This document shows, piece after piece, positions 9,210 to 18,483 of a DNA stretch of 64,000 nt. The stretch lies in NCBI RefSeq assembly GCF_000338295.1, contig NZ_ANMO01000202.1, positions 29,748-93,747 on the forward strand, given 5' to 3'. Source of the stretch: Rhodopirellula europaea 6C. GTDB lineage: Bacteria; Planctomycetota; Planctomycetia; Pirellulales; Pirellulaceae. Position numbers and translations under genes: made by a program. Under the pieces are notes generated by a model. It saw only the letters and a program-made list of their open reading frames with translations, ran no database searches and was not told where the DNA came from. The first letter of the stretch is position 1, and every line of letters starts with the position of its first letter.

Positions 9210-11405
9210 ATGTTTCCATTGCGACGTTCCACAAAAGACTCGTCGGTGGATTGGCCGGCGTTGCTGTCTTTGTTGGAAGACGATGATCGACGGGCAGCGG
9301 TTTCGCGTATTGCGCCGAGTGAAGGACGCGAGAGCTTTCTGACGGCGTTGCGGCGGATTGAAGCCGCACAATCTCAGGCCACCTTGGCGGCGGGGCGACG
9401 GCTTCACACCGCATCCAAACTGATTGATCGACCCACGATCGCTGTTTCAGGAATGCTTAACAGCGGCAAGACGAGTCTGGTCAGTTCGTTTCTATCGGAA
9501 GCTGGCCAACGCCGAACGCTGCGGGGAACGAGCAATCGGCACGGGACCCATCGTTTTGTTTTGTGGTTGCCACAGAGTTGGCGATCCGATGTCGAGCTTT
9601 GGAGTCTGCTGATCACACGGATTGGTGACTCGCTGGGCAACGCTCCCGAGGAACTGTCGCTTGATCCGGAGATCGCGGCCGAACAATACAACAATCGGGA
9701 CGGTGATGCGTCGTTGCTGTCCGTGCCTTTGTTGGGCACCGATCCCGGGCTCGACGAAGTTGGTGTCGGTTTGCTGGATTGTCCTGACATCGTTTCGGAC
9801 GAAGAGTTCGGACTGGGATCTCCTGAACAACGTCGCGAATTGTTGGGGCGCGCGGCGACGTTGTGTTCCGCGTTCTTGATCGTGACCGGCGCTGAATCAT
9901 CGCGCGACACGACGCTGGCGGATTTGCTTCGCATCGCATCCGACTTGATGCCCGGTGTGCCGCGAATGTTGGCGGTCAACAAGGTGCGTCCGCGACAAAC
10001 ACCGGACCAAGTTCACGAAACGTTTGCACCGTTGGTTCAGAAGTACGGTGTCGGAACGCTCTACGCCGCTTACGATTTTGACGTTCCTTCGAGTCGTCCT
10101 TTCATCCCAGTGTTTGGCGATCAGCACCCGCAACGCGATGCGATCTCCGCGTCAGAATCTGATCTGCAAGGAGAAGACGATCCTGATCCCTTGCCGGTGT
10201 TCTTTTCCGTCAGTGAAGATCCCGATAGCAATCCACCCGCAGCGATCGATGAGGATCGATTGTTGCAGGCGTTGCCGTCCAAGCTCGATCGCGGCGTTCT
10301 GTTTTCGCAACTGCATCAAGCGCTTCGCATTAACTTAGAAGATGCGGTTTGGAACCAAGGCTTGGAGTCGATTCGGCGGGATTCAGATCAGTCGTTTGAA
10401 AAAACGCGTCAGTGCCAACAGGTGTTGTTGGACTCGGCGTTGGAATACTTCGCTCATCGTAAGATTGGCGGTGAAGTGATCGAGCTGCGTTTGCATCAAA
10501 GCGAACGAATCATTCGCCAGCTCAGCGAATCGTTCGCGGCCACCGCACCTTGGTATGCTCGCTGGGGAGTACGCCTGAATGCGACGCTTCGGCGTGTCGT
10601 CGGGGGAGCGGGGGATTTCATTCGCAATCTGACGCCGACGGCTGTGTCTCGTCGCGCTGCTGATGACATCAAAGGACGATTCCGAAGCGGCGAATATGGT
10701 GGGCTGATCGAGCCAACCGGTTTGATCAACGAGATTGAACGTCATGGTGGAACGACGGTTTTGTCACATCTTGCCGCGGCTTCGGACGGCGGTTCAGCGT
10801 CGGATGACGGTGTCTCTGCGTTTCGTGAACCGGTCGAGCGAGCGGTCTTGCGGTTTGAACAAGACGATTTCACGACGTTGGACCCGCGACGTTTGGATAC
10901 CGCGGTTCGGCAGATGTGGTCGGAAGTTCCCATGCACCGAAAAATCGCGACGGGACTGACTCCACTTGCGGCTCTGTTTGCGACCTTTGGTGCGGTGCTG
11001 ATGATCCCGGTTGATCTAGGTGCCAATGCGATCCTGGCCGCATCGATTCCAGAGATGCTGGCGGCCGGCGGTCTGACAATCATGTCGACGATGTGGGCTG
11101 CCAATCGGGGCACACAAGACGTCAGCCAACAAGCCGCACGTCAGCAACTTGCCGACTTCCTCGCCGTGTTGTGTGATGAGTTCGGTGTGGCTCGACCAGA
11201 TCCGCCGATGGACGTGCGGGTTGGCAACGCTGACGTCACCTTACCGCCGTCGCGAATTGCAAGTGGTGAACCTCCTGAAAGAATGGTGTCGCTGTATCGG
11301 CTTCGGGATGAGTTCATTGCTGAGCTGAAGCGATTGTTGCCTCGGCCAAACGCAGCGAACAAACGCTCCACTGGCTCGCCCGCTGAATCAGGAGTCACGC
11401 GATGA
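9210..11405 (+). CDS. P-loop GTPase-like membrane protein, first of a coupled pair
   Basis: A 731-residue protein with a P-loop at residues 81-88 (GMLNSGKT) and a dynamin/EngA-like G domain. The G3 position reads DCPD (190-193) instead of DxPG, and the G4 position NKVR (257-260) instead of NKxD, so GTP hydrolysis or specificity may be altered. A long helical region follows. A hydrophobic segment at about 579-630 (PLAALFATFGAVLMIPVDLG, AILAASIPEMLAAGG) probably forms a membrane hairpin. The stop overlaps the next gene's start by 4 bp. It is the first gene of a four-gene operon with a second GTPase, a proton-channel protein and a secreted protein. Membrane remodelling or control of the channel is inference only. 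Confidence 0.75.
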   Translation: MFPLRRSTKDSSVDWPALLSLLEDDDRRAAVSRIAPSEGRESFLTALRRIEAAQSQATLAAGRRLHTASKLIDRPTIAVSGMLNSGKTSLVSSFLSEAGQRRTLRGTSNRHGTHRFVLWLPQSWRSDVELWSLLITRIGDSLGNAPEELSLDPEIAAEQYNNRDGDASLLSVPLLGTDPGLDEVGVGLLDCPDIVSDEEFGLGSPEQRRELLGRAATLCSAFLIVTGAESSRDTTLADLLRIASDLMPGVPRMLAVNKVRPRQTPDQVHETFAPLVQKYGVGTLYAAYDFDVPSSRPFIPVFGDQHPQRDAISASESDLQGEDDPDPLPVFFSVSEDPDSNPPAAIDEDRLLQALPSKLDRGVLFSQLHQALRINLEDAVWNQGLESIRRDSDQSFEKTRQCQQVLLDSALEYFAHRKIGGEVIELRLHQSERIIRQLSESFAATAPWYARWGVRLNATLRRVVGGAGDFIRNLTPTAVSRRAADDIKGRFRSGEYGGLIEPTGLINEIERHGGTTVLSHLAAASDGGSASDDGVSAFREPVERAVLRFEQDDFTTLDPRRLDTAVRQMWSEVPMHRKIATGLTPLAALFATFGAVLMIPVDLGANAILAASIPEMLAAGGLTIMSTMWAANRGTQDVSQQAARQQLADFLAVLCDEFGVARPDPPMDVRVGNADVTLPPSRIASGEPPERMVSLYRLRDEFIAELKRLLPRPNAANKRSTGSPAESGVTR

Positions 11406-13219
11406 ACGCAATTGTGATGGATGACTCGGGCGATCGTTTCTTGCAACGTGTTCATCGTGCGGCGGACCGGGTGCTGGGCAACAGCCAAACCGGGCGAGAG
11501 ATTGGCGAGCTATGCCGCGATCATGCGGAAGCTCGCGAAATGATCTTGACCGATCGAGCATCCAATTCGGTTGTCGTTGCAGTCGTGGGAGCAACCGGGC
11601 AAGGCAAGTCTTGGTTGGTTCGCCAAATGATTCGAGGCGGTCCGGTGGACGCCATTCGAAGCGGCAACTCGCTTGACGAGGCGACTGAAAAACTGACTTG
11701 GATCGGACCAAAGCCTCCCGCTGATTTGGATGCTCGTCACGAACGTTTTCTGGCATGCGACGCGGGCAAAATGCGATCGATCGGGTCACCTTATTTGCTG
11801 GTCGACGCTCCGGGGGCAACCGATGATCGACGCGCGATCGCGGGAGTCGCCGAGCGAGCGTTGTCGACCGCATCGGTATTGGTGATGGTCATTCGTCGCG
11901 ATCAATTGCGCAGTCAGCGTGTATCAGGATTGGCGGCCGCCTCCGAAGGCACTGTCGTCATTCCCGTCGTGAACATGGCCGACGTCAATGATGATTCGTT
12001 GGATGCCGACGTGGAGGCTTTGGTCGCACGTTTGCGATCGACGGCACCACAAAGCCAGATCGCTCCCGCGGTGATCGTCAGCGATTTTGAAATTGACGAG
12101 CGTGGTGAAGACGAGATCGGTATTCGACTGGCTGAAACTTTGGGACGTCGAATTGAAGAAGCCATTTGTGAATCGGGCGGAGGTGACCAGCGGCGGAGCA
12201 CTCGGCTGTCAGCGTTGGACGCACGATTCTCAGCAGCGGTAGCCTCAGTCTTGCAGACTCAGTTGCCGGAATTGACCAATGCCGTCGATCGATTGAATGC
12301 GGAAGCAACGCGTTTGCCATCTGAGGTGGCGGGAACGTTGCTCGGCGGAACAACACCGCTGCGAGCCGCGATTCGCAGCCGGCTTCGCCTTTCGCTGATG
12401 GCCGACACTGCCGCGATTTGGTTTCCTTATCGAACACTGCTGTCCTTGTTGAATTTGACTCACGGTGCATGGGATCGTGTGTTGTTGTCATTGTCGGGAT
12501 CACTGCCTTCGCTGATTGGCGCTGTCTACGCGGGGGCTCGAAATGTGAGTGATCAACGAGCCGCTGACATGGACTTGCGAACCGGATTGCGACAACGAAC
12601 TGCGGCCTCGGTGGCGGATCGGTTGGGGCCGATGGCAAGGCGTTTTCGAGCCGAGTTGAACAAGCTTCGTCACGGAACGATCGAAACGGAGATCGAGTCT
12701 TCGCCCGATGCACCTGTCGCGTCGTTGGCGGGTATCGAGACGTTGCAAGAGTCATCGCAGAAGTCATTCGATACCGCGATCAGCCAAGGTTCCGCGACGA
12801 CTTGGTTCGCCAATGTTGCGGGGCTTGCTGGAACGCTGCTGTTTTGGCTGTTGATGACCGGGCCGCTGGTGGCACTGTACCGGGGCTACTTCGACGCCAG
12901 TTATTCGACGATGCGAGATGTGTTGCAAGCGGAAGGAGTGGCGGGTGATCTGGGCAAGTTTCCTCGGCCGGACGTGTCGATGATGTTGACCAGCTTGCTC
13001 TTGTCCGTTTTGCCGGTGGCCATCTTTTCGATGTTGGTGCTATCGTGGGTGCAAGCGAAGGGGCGAGTTGATCGCATTGAGAATCGGTTGCGAGAAGAAC
13101 ACGAGCAATTGATTCAGCGATTGCAGCGAGATGGTGTGCTGCGTTTGGCATGGAGCGATCCGTTGCTCGCCGATGCGGAGTTCTTGTTGTCGGTTGGTCG
13201 AGCGGTGGATGGAGAATGA
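11402..13219 (+). CDS. P-loop GTPase-like membrane protein, second of a coupled pair
   Basis: A 605-residue protein whose start ATG (11402) overlaps the previous stop. The P-loop is GATGQGKS (63-70), G3 is DAPG (135-138), matching DxPG, and G4 is NMAD (191-194), close to NKxD. This copy therefore looks more intact than its partner. Hydrophobic segments occur around 340-375, 465-490 (LAGTLLFWLLMTGPLVALY) and 520-548 (LTSLLLSVLPVAIFSMLVL), followed by a short charged coiled-coil-like tail. Its end overlaps the ExbB-like gene, implying coupled synthesis. It is not a named GTPase family I can assign; a heteromeric partnership with the first GTPase is inference from pairing and order. Confidence 0.75.
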   Translation: MNAIVMDDSGDRFLQRVHRAADRVLGNSQTGREIGELCRDHAEAREMILTDRASNSVVVAVVGATGQGKSWLVRQMIRGGPVDAIRSGNSLDEATEKLTWIGPKPPADLDARHERFLACDAGKMRSIGSPYLLVDAPGATDDRRAIAGVAERALSTASVLVMVIRRDQLRSQRVSGLAAASEGTVVIPVVNMADVNDDSLDADVEALVARLRSTAPQSQIAPAVIVSDFEIDERGEDEIGIRLAETLGRRIEEAICESGGGDQRRSTRLSALDARFSAAVASVLQTQLPELTNAVDRLNAEATRLPSEVAGTLLGGTTPLRAAIRSRLRLSLMADTAAIWFPYRTLLSLLNLTHGAWDRVLLSLSGSLPSLIGAVYAGARNVSDQRAADMDLRTGLRQRTAASVADRLGPMARRFRAELNKLRHGTIETEIESSPDAPVASLAGIETLQESSQKSFDTAISQGSATTWFANVAGLAGTLLFWLLMTGPLVALYRGYFDASYSTMRDVLQAEGVAGDLGKFPRPDVSMMLTSLLLSVLPVAIFSMLVLSWVQAKGRVDRIENRLREEHEQLIQRLQRDGVLRLAWSDPLLADAEFLLSVGRAVDGE

Positions 13220-14049
13220 TGATTGCAACCATGCTGCAAGACCTGGCGAGCAACATGCTATGGACGCAAATGCTTTCGCAGACAGAAGTACCAGCCGGAA
13301 AGCCGGAGTCGATCTGGTCGATCGTGACCAGCGGTGGGATCCCCGGTTTGATGATCCTGTTTGTTCTGTTGTCGTTTAGTGTCGCGGCCGTCTACTTGGT
13401 GGTGGACCAATCTTTGGCCTTGCGCCGTCAGGATGTGGTTCCTGAGAAACTGAGTGAAGATGTGGCGGCTGCGTTGCAGTCTTCTCGTGTCACGGAAGCT
13501 GAGACGTTGCTGCGTCAGAAGCCCAGCGTATTGGCGGGGATCATCGCGGTTGGATTGAATCATCGTGAGTACGGATGGCCGGAAGTTGAAAAGTCGGTCG
13601 AAGATGCATTGGTTGACCAATCCTCTCGAATGCTTCGGCGGATCGATTACTTGGCGATGATCGCGAATTTGGCACCGATGGTCGGGTTGCTCGGAACCGT
13701 GACCGGAATGATTTTCGCTTTTCGTCAGGTCGCGGCCACACGCGGAGCCGCCGGTGCCGGGGATCTCGCGGAGGGTATCTATCAAGCGTTGGTCACGACG
13801 GTCGGTGGATTGCTGGTCGCGATTCCCGCTCTCGCCGCATCCGGTGTTTTGCGAAACCGAGTGGACGCGTTGTTGTCAGACGTCACAATGCACGCGGATC
13901 GAGCTTTAGCTCCTCTTCGCCGAAGAGCCGCCGCAACGTCTCGATTGGTTTCGGCGAGTACGCCCGGCGGTGGACGAATCGTTGCTGTGCCGCCGGCTCA
14001 AATGCCAGGCCGTAAAGCACCGCGTCCCGAACAAGATGGAACCCGATGA
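13216..14049 (+). CDS. MotA/TolQ/ExbB-type proton channel protein
   Basis: A 277-residue inner-membrane protein of the MotA/TolQ/ExbB family, which passes protons to energise a partner. The first membrane segment (GLMILFVLLSFSVAAVYLVV) is followed by a cytoplasmic domain and the conserved block LAMIANLAPMVGLLGTVTGM, then ALVTTVGGLLVAIPAL; these are the family's hallmark regions. The tail is Arg/Pro-rich. The frame is open from 13150, but ATG at 13216 (or 13219, with GGAG just upstream) overlaps the preceding stop and removes an unlikely leader. No ExbD/TolR/MotB-type partner follows. Instead a small secreted protein overlaps it by 4 bp. Confidence 0.85.
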   Translation: MMIATMLQDLASNMLWTQMLSQTEVPAGKPESIWSIVTSGGIPGLMILFVLLSFSVAAVYLVVDQSLALRRQDVVPEKLSEDVAAALQSSRVTEAETLLRQKPSVLAGIIAVGLNHREYGWPEVEKSVEDALVDQSSRMLRRIDYLAMIANLAPMVGLLGTVTGMIFAFRQVAATRGAAGAGDLAEGIYQALVTTVGGLLVAIPALAASGVLRNRVDALLSDVTMHADRALAPLRRRAAATSRLVSASTPGGGRIVAVPPAQMPGRKAPRPEQDGTR

Positions 14050-14669
14050 CACTCCCAACGGATGGACCCATGGATCACTCTGCGAAGAAAAGTCGGTGGT
14101 TTGGTGGCCGGATGACTCCCGCCGTGATGTTGATGTCGATTGCCACGGCGGCAATCGCTCAGCCGCCAACGGACGATTGGAAAGAAGCTGAGTTGCCGAC
14201 GGTGAAGACGCCCAGCGGTGCACCTCCCGACAAAGCGGCAGAAAAGATTCAGCAAGCACTTGATGGTGATCCGCTCAATTCAACCGGTGATGGCATGTTG
14301 GACGACGTGCTGAGCGTCATCAAGAGACGTGGCAGCGTGCTGGATGGATCCGTCTTGGATTCTGAAATCGATCCTCTCGGCGACGTCGCTGGCGAGAATT
14401 CAAACGGTCTAGAATCGGGCAAATCTGCCTCCAAACGATCGTCCGGGCCAACCGAGACCTTCCGTTTGGCTGAACAATTGTTGGCGACCGCACGAAGATT
14501 GGAGAAGGCGAGTCAGGTTTCGAAAGCAAATCGCGCCCCGCGAATCGTTAGCGGCGATGATCTTGCGAAACCTCGCGCGGACATGCTTCCGGTCGAGACG
14601 CTTGTTTATCAGATGCGGCTGCGTGCGGTTCTACTGATGCAGAGTGGCCTGAACTCCTCCAGAGAGTAA
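14046..14669 (+). CDS. Secreted protein of unknown function, last gene of the GTPase/proton-channel operon
   Basis: A 207-residue protein I do not recognise. The N-terminus has basic residues (KKSRWFGGR) followed by a hydrophobic stretch (MTPAVMLMSIATAAIAQ) that reads as a signal peptide or single membrane anchor. The remainder is hydrophilic, with a helical segment (AEQLLATARRLEKASQVSKANR) near the middle and a predicted helix at the C-terminus (YQMRLRAVLLMQ). The start overlaps the ExbB-like stop (ATGA). Its place is where ExbD/TolR normally sits, but it lacks an obvious ExbD-like sequence. A periplasmic partner of the channel is a reasonable guess. Confidence 0.6.
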   Translation: MTLPTDGPMDHSAKKSRWFGGRMTPAVMLMSIATAAIAQPPTDDWKEAELPTVKTPSGAPPDKAAEKIQQALDGDPLNSTGDGMLDDVLSVIKRRGSVLDGSVLDSEIDPLGDVAGENSNGLESGKSASKRSSGPTETFRLAEQLLATARRLEKASQVSKANRAPRIVSGDDLAKPRADMLPVETLVYQMRLRAVLLMQSGLNSSRE

Positions 14670-14749
14670 ACTCGAGGATCCCGCCTCGCCTTGGACCGGA
14701 TCGCTATCGGTCGTGATCCGTCCTCCCCTCCCTTCCCCGTCTTCTCTTC

Positions 14750-17086
14750 ATGCTTCTCGCCCTTCGAAATCAACTCAAGCGACCGTTGACGCTGGTCTTC
14801 GTCTCTCTGGTCGTGTTGATCACGGGCGTCGTTGCAGCGGACTATTTCACCGGTCTGCCGAAATCCGCGGTTGCTACTTATGTCGGGCGAGATGCCTGCG
14901 TCGAATGCCATCAAACCGAATCGTTGGCATTCAAAGGTTCTCACCATGATTTGGCCATGGATGTGGCAACCGACGAAAGCGTGATCGGCGATTTCAACGA
15001 TGTCGTCTTCGAGCATGACGGATTGCAGAACCGGCTGTTTCGAGACGGTGACCGGTTCATGGTTCATACCGAGGGCCCCGATGGCAAGATGCAAGACTTC
15101 GAGGTGAAGTACGTCTTCGGAGTGGATCCACTGCAGCAATACATGGTGGAGTTCGATCGCGATCCCGAATCGAGCGATGATGAGATCGGACGATTACAAG
15201 TCTTGAGGATCAGTTGGGATACCCATCGCAAAGAATGGTTCTATCTGCGTCCGCCGGATGTGCCTGAGAAGCTTGAGCCGAACGATCCACTGCACTGGAC
15301 CGGTGTTGCTCAGCGTTGGCAAACCATGTGCGCAGATTGTCACTCGACCAATTTGAAGACAAACCACGATGTTGAAACACTGACCTATCACACAACGTTT
15401 TCAGAGATCGACGTCAGTTGCGAAGCGTGCCACGGCCCCGCGAGTTTGCACATCGAGATGGCCCGTGGGAACTCGCTCTTCTGGGATCGGCACCACGGTT
15501 ACGGGCTGGCTCAGTTGAAAGGCGAAGACGCCACCGGACAATTGGAAGCATGCGCGCCGTGTCACAGTCGCAGAAGCCTGATGGATGCGGATTACCAAGC
15601 GGGCGATCCGTTCTGCAGCCACTTCAACTTGGAACTGCTTCGCGGCGATACCTATCACGACGACGGACAAATCAAAGACGAAGTCTACGTGTATGGTTCG
15701 TTTGTGCAGAGCAAGATGTTTCACAAAGGCATCCGCTGCACCGACTGTCACGATCCGCATTCGCTGGAACTGAAGCATCCAGGCAACGAAACGTGCACGT
15801 CTTGCCACCAGCATGCCGCAGGAAAGTACGACGTTCCATCGCACCATCACCACGCGGTTGGTTCCGAGGGTGCGAAGTGCGTCAATTGCCACATGCCCCA
15901 CACGACATACATGGAAGTTGATCCACGCCGCGATCACAGCTTGCGTGTGCCGCGACCGGATTTGTCGGTTTCGATTGGAACTCCGAATGCATGTAGCAGT
16001 TGCCATGTGAAAGATCAGCTCGAGAACATCTCGGCAGACAAGCGTGAGTCGCTGGACTTGTACCAAGATTGGTTGTTGGCAGCTTCGGAAGGCGACGAAG
16101 AGGTTGCGGAGGCGATTTCGAAAACCGACCAATGGTGCGATGAAGCATGTGATCGATGGTACGGCGACGACCGGCAAACACCGGCTCACTACGGCGAAAT
16201 TTTGCACGGCTTGCGAAGTGGTGATTCAGGCTCGATCGCGAAAGCACTTCGATACGTGATGGAGCCGCCGGAGATAGCTCCTGTATTGGCTCGTGCCACC
16301 ACGCTCGACGAGTTGCTGCAAAGCGGCCGAGGACGTGAGTCAATTTCTGCGGCAAAAGCAGTGCTCAAAGATTCGAATGAACATCCAATCCTTCGTGCGA
16401 CTGCGGCACGCGTGATGGGCGCCAGCGGACCGTCGGACGCGGTCAAAACGTTGCTGCCGTTGTTAACGGACCCGTCCCGTTTGGTTCGCAGTGAAGCGAC
16501 GAAGGCATTGGTTTCGTCGGGCGGCTATCAGACTCTTTCTGGTACGCGACAAAAGCAAGCCGACCTGGCGATCGATGCGATCGAAGACGAATTGATGTTG
16601 GCCTCTGACCGTGCCGGCGCTCACATGGCGTGGGCGTCACTTAGCGAGCAACGCGGCGATTATCTGGAAGCTGCAGAAGCCTACCAGAATGCAATCCGGG
16701 TCCAGCCGAGTATGTCTGGGCCTCGGACCAATTATGCGTCGATGCTGGATCAATTGGTCTCTGCCGCGGCTCAGTCTCGCGAAGCACAGTCAGCGATTGT
16801 TCAGTTGTTCGGCGGCAGTGGGGCTCTGAACGAATTGATGATTCAAGCTTCCGAGAAAGCGGCTCAGCTTCGACGCGATGAATTACCGTTGTTGGGACGC
16901 GATGCGAAGTTGGCGTCCAAAAACGCCGACGTTCAATACCGGTATGGATTGGCGTTGTATTTGTCCGGTGATTTGCCTGCTGCGGAAAAGCAATTACAAC
17001 GGGCGGCAGAGCTCGCTCCCGACGTTGAGATTTTCTCCACCGCATTGCAATTGTTGCGTGAGCGGATCAATCAATCGGAAAAGTAG
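14750..17086 (+). CDS. Octahaem c-type cytochrome with HEAT and TPR tail
   Basis: A 778-residue exported multihaem cytochrome. A hydrophobic N-terminal anchor (LTLVFVSLVVLITGVVAADYF) is followed by eight CxxCH haem-binding motifs: CVECH, CADCH, CEACH, CAPCH, CTDCH, CTSCH, CVNCH and CSSCH. The first is at residue 50 and the last near 415. The layout resembles cytochrome c554/NrfA-like electron carriers. From about residue 500 HEAT-like repeats appear (ILRATAARVMGASGPSDAVKTLLPLL), then TPR units (AEAYQNAIRVQPSMSGPRTNYA, LALYLSGDLPAAEKQLQRAAELAP). A periplasmic or intracytoplasmic-membrane redox role is inferred; donor and acceptor are unknown. A related heptahaem protein lies at 44949-47042. 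Confidence 0.88.
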   Translation: MLLALRNQLKRPLTLVFVSLVVLITGVVAADYFTGLPKSAVATYVGRDACVECHQTESLAFKGSHHDLAMDVATDESVIGDFNDVVFEHDGLQNRLFRDGDRFMVHTEGPDGKMQDFEVKYVFGVDPLQQYMVEFDRDPESSDDEIGRLQVLRISWDTHRKEWFYLRPPDVPEKLEPNDPLHWTGVAQRWQTMCADCHSTNLKTNHDVETLTYHTTFSEIDVSCEACHGPASLHIEMARGNSLFWDRHHGYGLAQLKGEDATGQLEACAPCHSRRSLMDADYQAGDPFCSHFNLELLRGDTYHDDGQIKDEVYVYGSFVQSKMFHKGIRCTDCHDPHSLELKHPGNETCTSCHQHAAGKYDVPSHHHHAVGSEGAKCVNCHMPHTTYMEVDPRRDHSLRVPRPDLSVSIGTPNACSSCHVKDQLENISADKRESLDLYQDWLLAASEGDEEVAEAISKTDQWCDEACDRWYGDDRQTPAHYGEILHGLRSGDSGSIAKALRYVMEPPEIAPVLARATTLDELLQSGRGRESISAAKAVLKDSNEHPILRATAARVMGASGPSDAVKTLLPLLTDPSRLVRSEATKALVSSGGYQTLSGTRQKQADLAIDAIEDELMLASDRAGAHMAWASLSEQRGDYLEAAEAYQNAIRVQPSMSGPRTNYASMLDQLVSAAAQSREAQSAIVQLFGGSGALNELMIQASEKAAQLRRDELPLLGRDAKLASKNADVQYRYGLALYLSGDLPAAEKQLQRAAELAPDVEIFSTALQLLRERINQSEK

Positions 17087-17137
17087 CCGCAGAATTCTTT
17101 TCTCCATTCGACTCGACTTTCAACACGGATTCGATTC

Positions 17138-18208
17138 ATGCTTCACGCAATCATCATGGCAGGTGGCAGCGGAACTCGCTTTTGGCCCGCTTCTCGGAAG
17201 GCCAAGCCAAAGCAGTTGCTCTCGCTCGCCGGCGAACGCACGATGATTCAGGCCACGCGAGATCGGCTCAGTTCAGTGATTCCGGCGGAGCGAACACACG
17301 TGTTGACGTCGGTCGCATTGGTCGAGCCTATCGCGGAGCAGTTGCCCGAACTTCGTCGCGAAACGATCGTTGGCGAACCATGTCGACGCGACACCGCACC
17401 ATGCGTCGGTTTGGCCGCGGCCTTGGTGGCTCACGAAGATCCCGATGCGGTGATGTTGGTTTGCCCCTCCGATCACGTGATTTTGCGTCATGACAAATTC
17501 GCTGAGGGTGTCCGTCGTGGCGAAGCGATTTTGGCCGAGCATCCCGATGCGATTGTGACTTTTGGGATCAAGCCTTCTTATCCGGCGGAATCCTTTGGCT
17601 ACATCCAACGCGGCGACGTGATTGAGGGGCATGAGGCGTACAAAGTCAAAACGTTCCGAGAGAAACCGGATTCGGAGACTGCGAAGAAGTATCTGGACGA
17701 GGGAACGTTTTCGTGGAACAGCGGCATTTTCCTTTGGAAGGCCCAAACGATTTTGGATGCGCTCAAGCAACACGAACCTAAAATGTATTCGCACATCCAA
17801 GCGATCTCAGATGCGATTGGCACCGACGAATACGATGAGGTGCTGCAAAAAGAATTCGCCGCCATCGAAGGCAAGTCGATCGACTACGCCGTGATGGAAC
17901 GACACTCACCGGTCGTCGTCATCGAGGCACCGTTCGACTGGGACGATGTTGGAAGCTGGCAAGCCGTTTCTCGTCTTCACCCGGCCGATGAATTCGGCAA
18001 TGCGGTCGTCGGATCGCATGTGAATGTTGATTCGAGTGGTTGTATTATTCATGGGAACCCCGGGCACACGATCGCGACGATTGACGTTCACGATCTGATT
18101 GTCGTGCAAACCGCGGACGCGACTTTGGTGGCGCCAAAGACTTCCGAGGAACGGGTTCGCGAAGTCGTCGCGGCCCTCCAAGCGAGCGGATCCGAAGACC
18201 GGATCTGA
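17138..18208 (+). CDS. manC: Mannose-1-phosphate guanylyltransferase
   Basis: Makes GDP-mannose from mannose-1-phosphate and GTP for glycan synthesis in the cytosol. The 356-residue protein starts with the nucleotidyltransferase signature HAIIMAGGSGTRFWPASRKAKPKQ, and also shows FREKPD, WNSGIFLWKA and APFDWDDVGSW. It is the short form, without the C-terminal mannose-6-phosphate isomerase domain of bifunctional ManC/AlgA. The start ATG at 17138 is the natural one, 52 bases after the cytochrome gene, so co-transcription is possible. The assignment is firm for a sugar-1-P nucleotidyltransferase and strong for GDP-mannose. Confidence 0.9.
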   Translation: MLHAIIMAGGSGTRFWPASRKAKPKQLLSLAGERTMIQATRDRLSSVIPAERTHVLTSVALVEPIAEQLPELRRETIVGEPCRRDTAPCVGLAAALVAHEDPDAVMLVCPSDHVILRHDKFAEGVRRGEAILAEHPDAIVTFGIKPSYPAESFGYIQRGDVIEGHEAYKVKTFREKPDSETAKKYLDEGTFSWNSGIFLWKAQTILDALKQHEPKMYSHIQAISDAIGTDEYDEVLQKEFAAIEGKSIDYAVMERHSPVVVIEAPFDWDDVGSWQAVSRLHPADEFGNAVVGSHVNVDSSGCIIHGNPGHTIATIDVHDLIVVQTADATLVAPKTSEERVREVVAALQASGSEDRI

Positions 18209-18483
18209 CGAGAATTTCAGGACGCTCACGCCGAAGTTCGATGCTCTCCTCCGTGCGAGATTCGCGTCAGTTAGCGGCTAGAGTGGAGGGCCAAACCTGG
18301 GAAATTCGCCCGGGCGTTTGAAATCGGCGTCTCAGTGGTGCTTCGCGAATGATTGATCTTGTCGCGGAGGGCGGAATCTAGCTATCGATCGGTGTGATGC
18401 CCTGGTTTGAGGTGCATCGCCGTCTCATCAGGCTGGTCTGGGGACGGCACCATCCGGTTTTCCGCGCCATACGCAGTGTTTTG

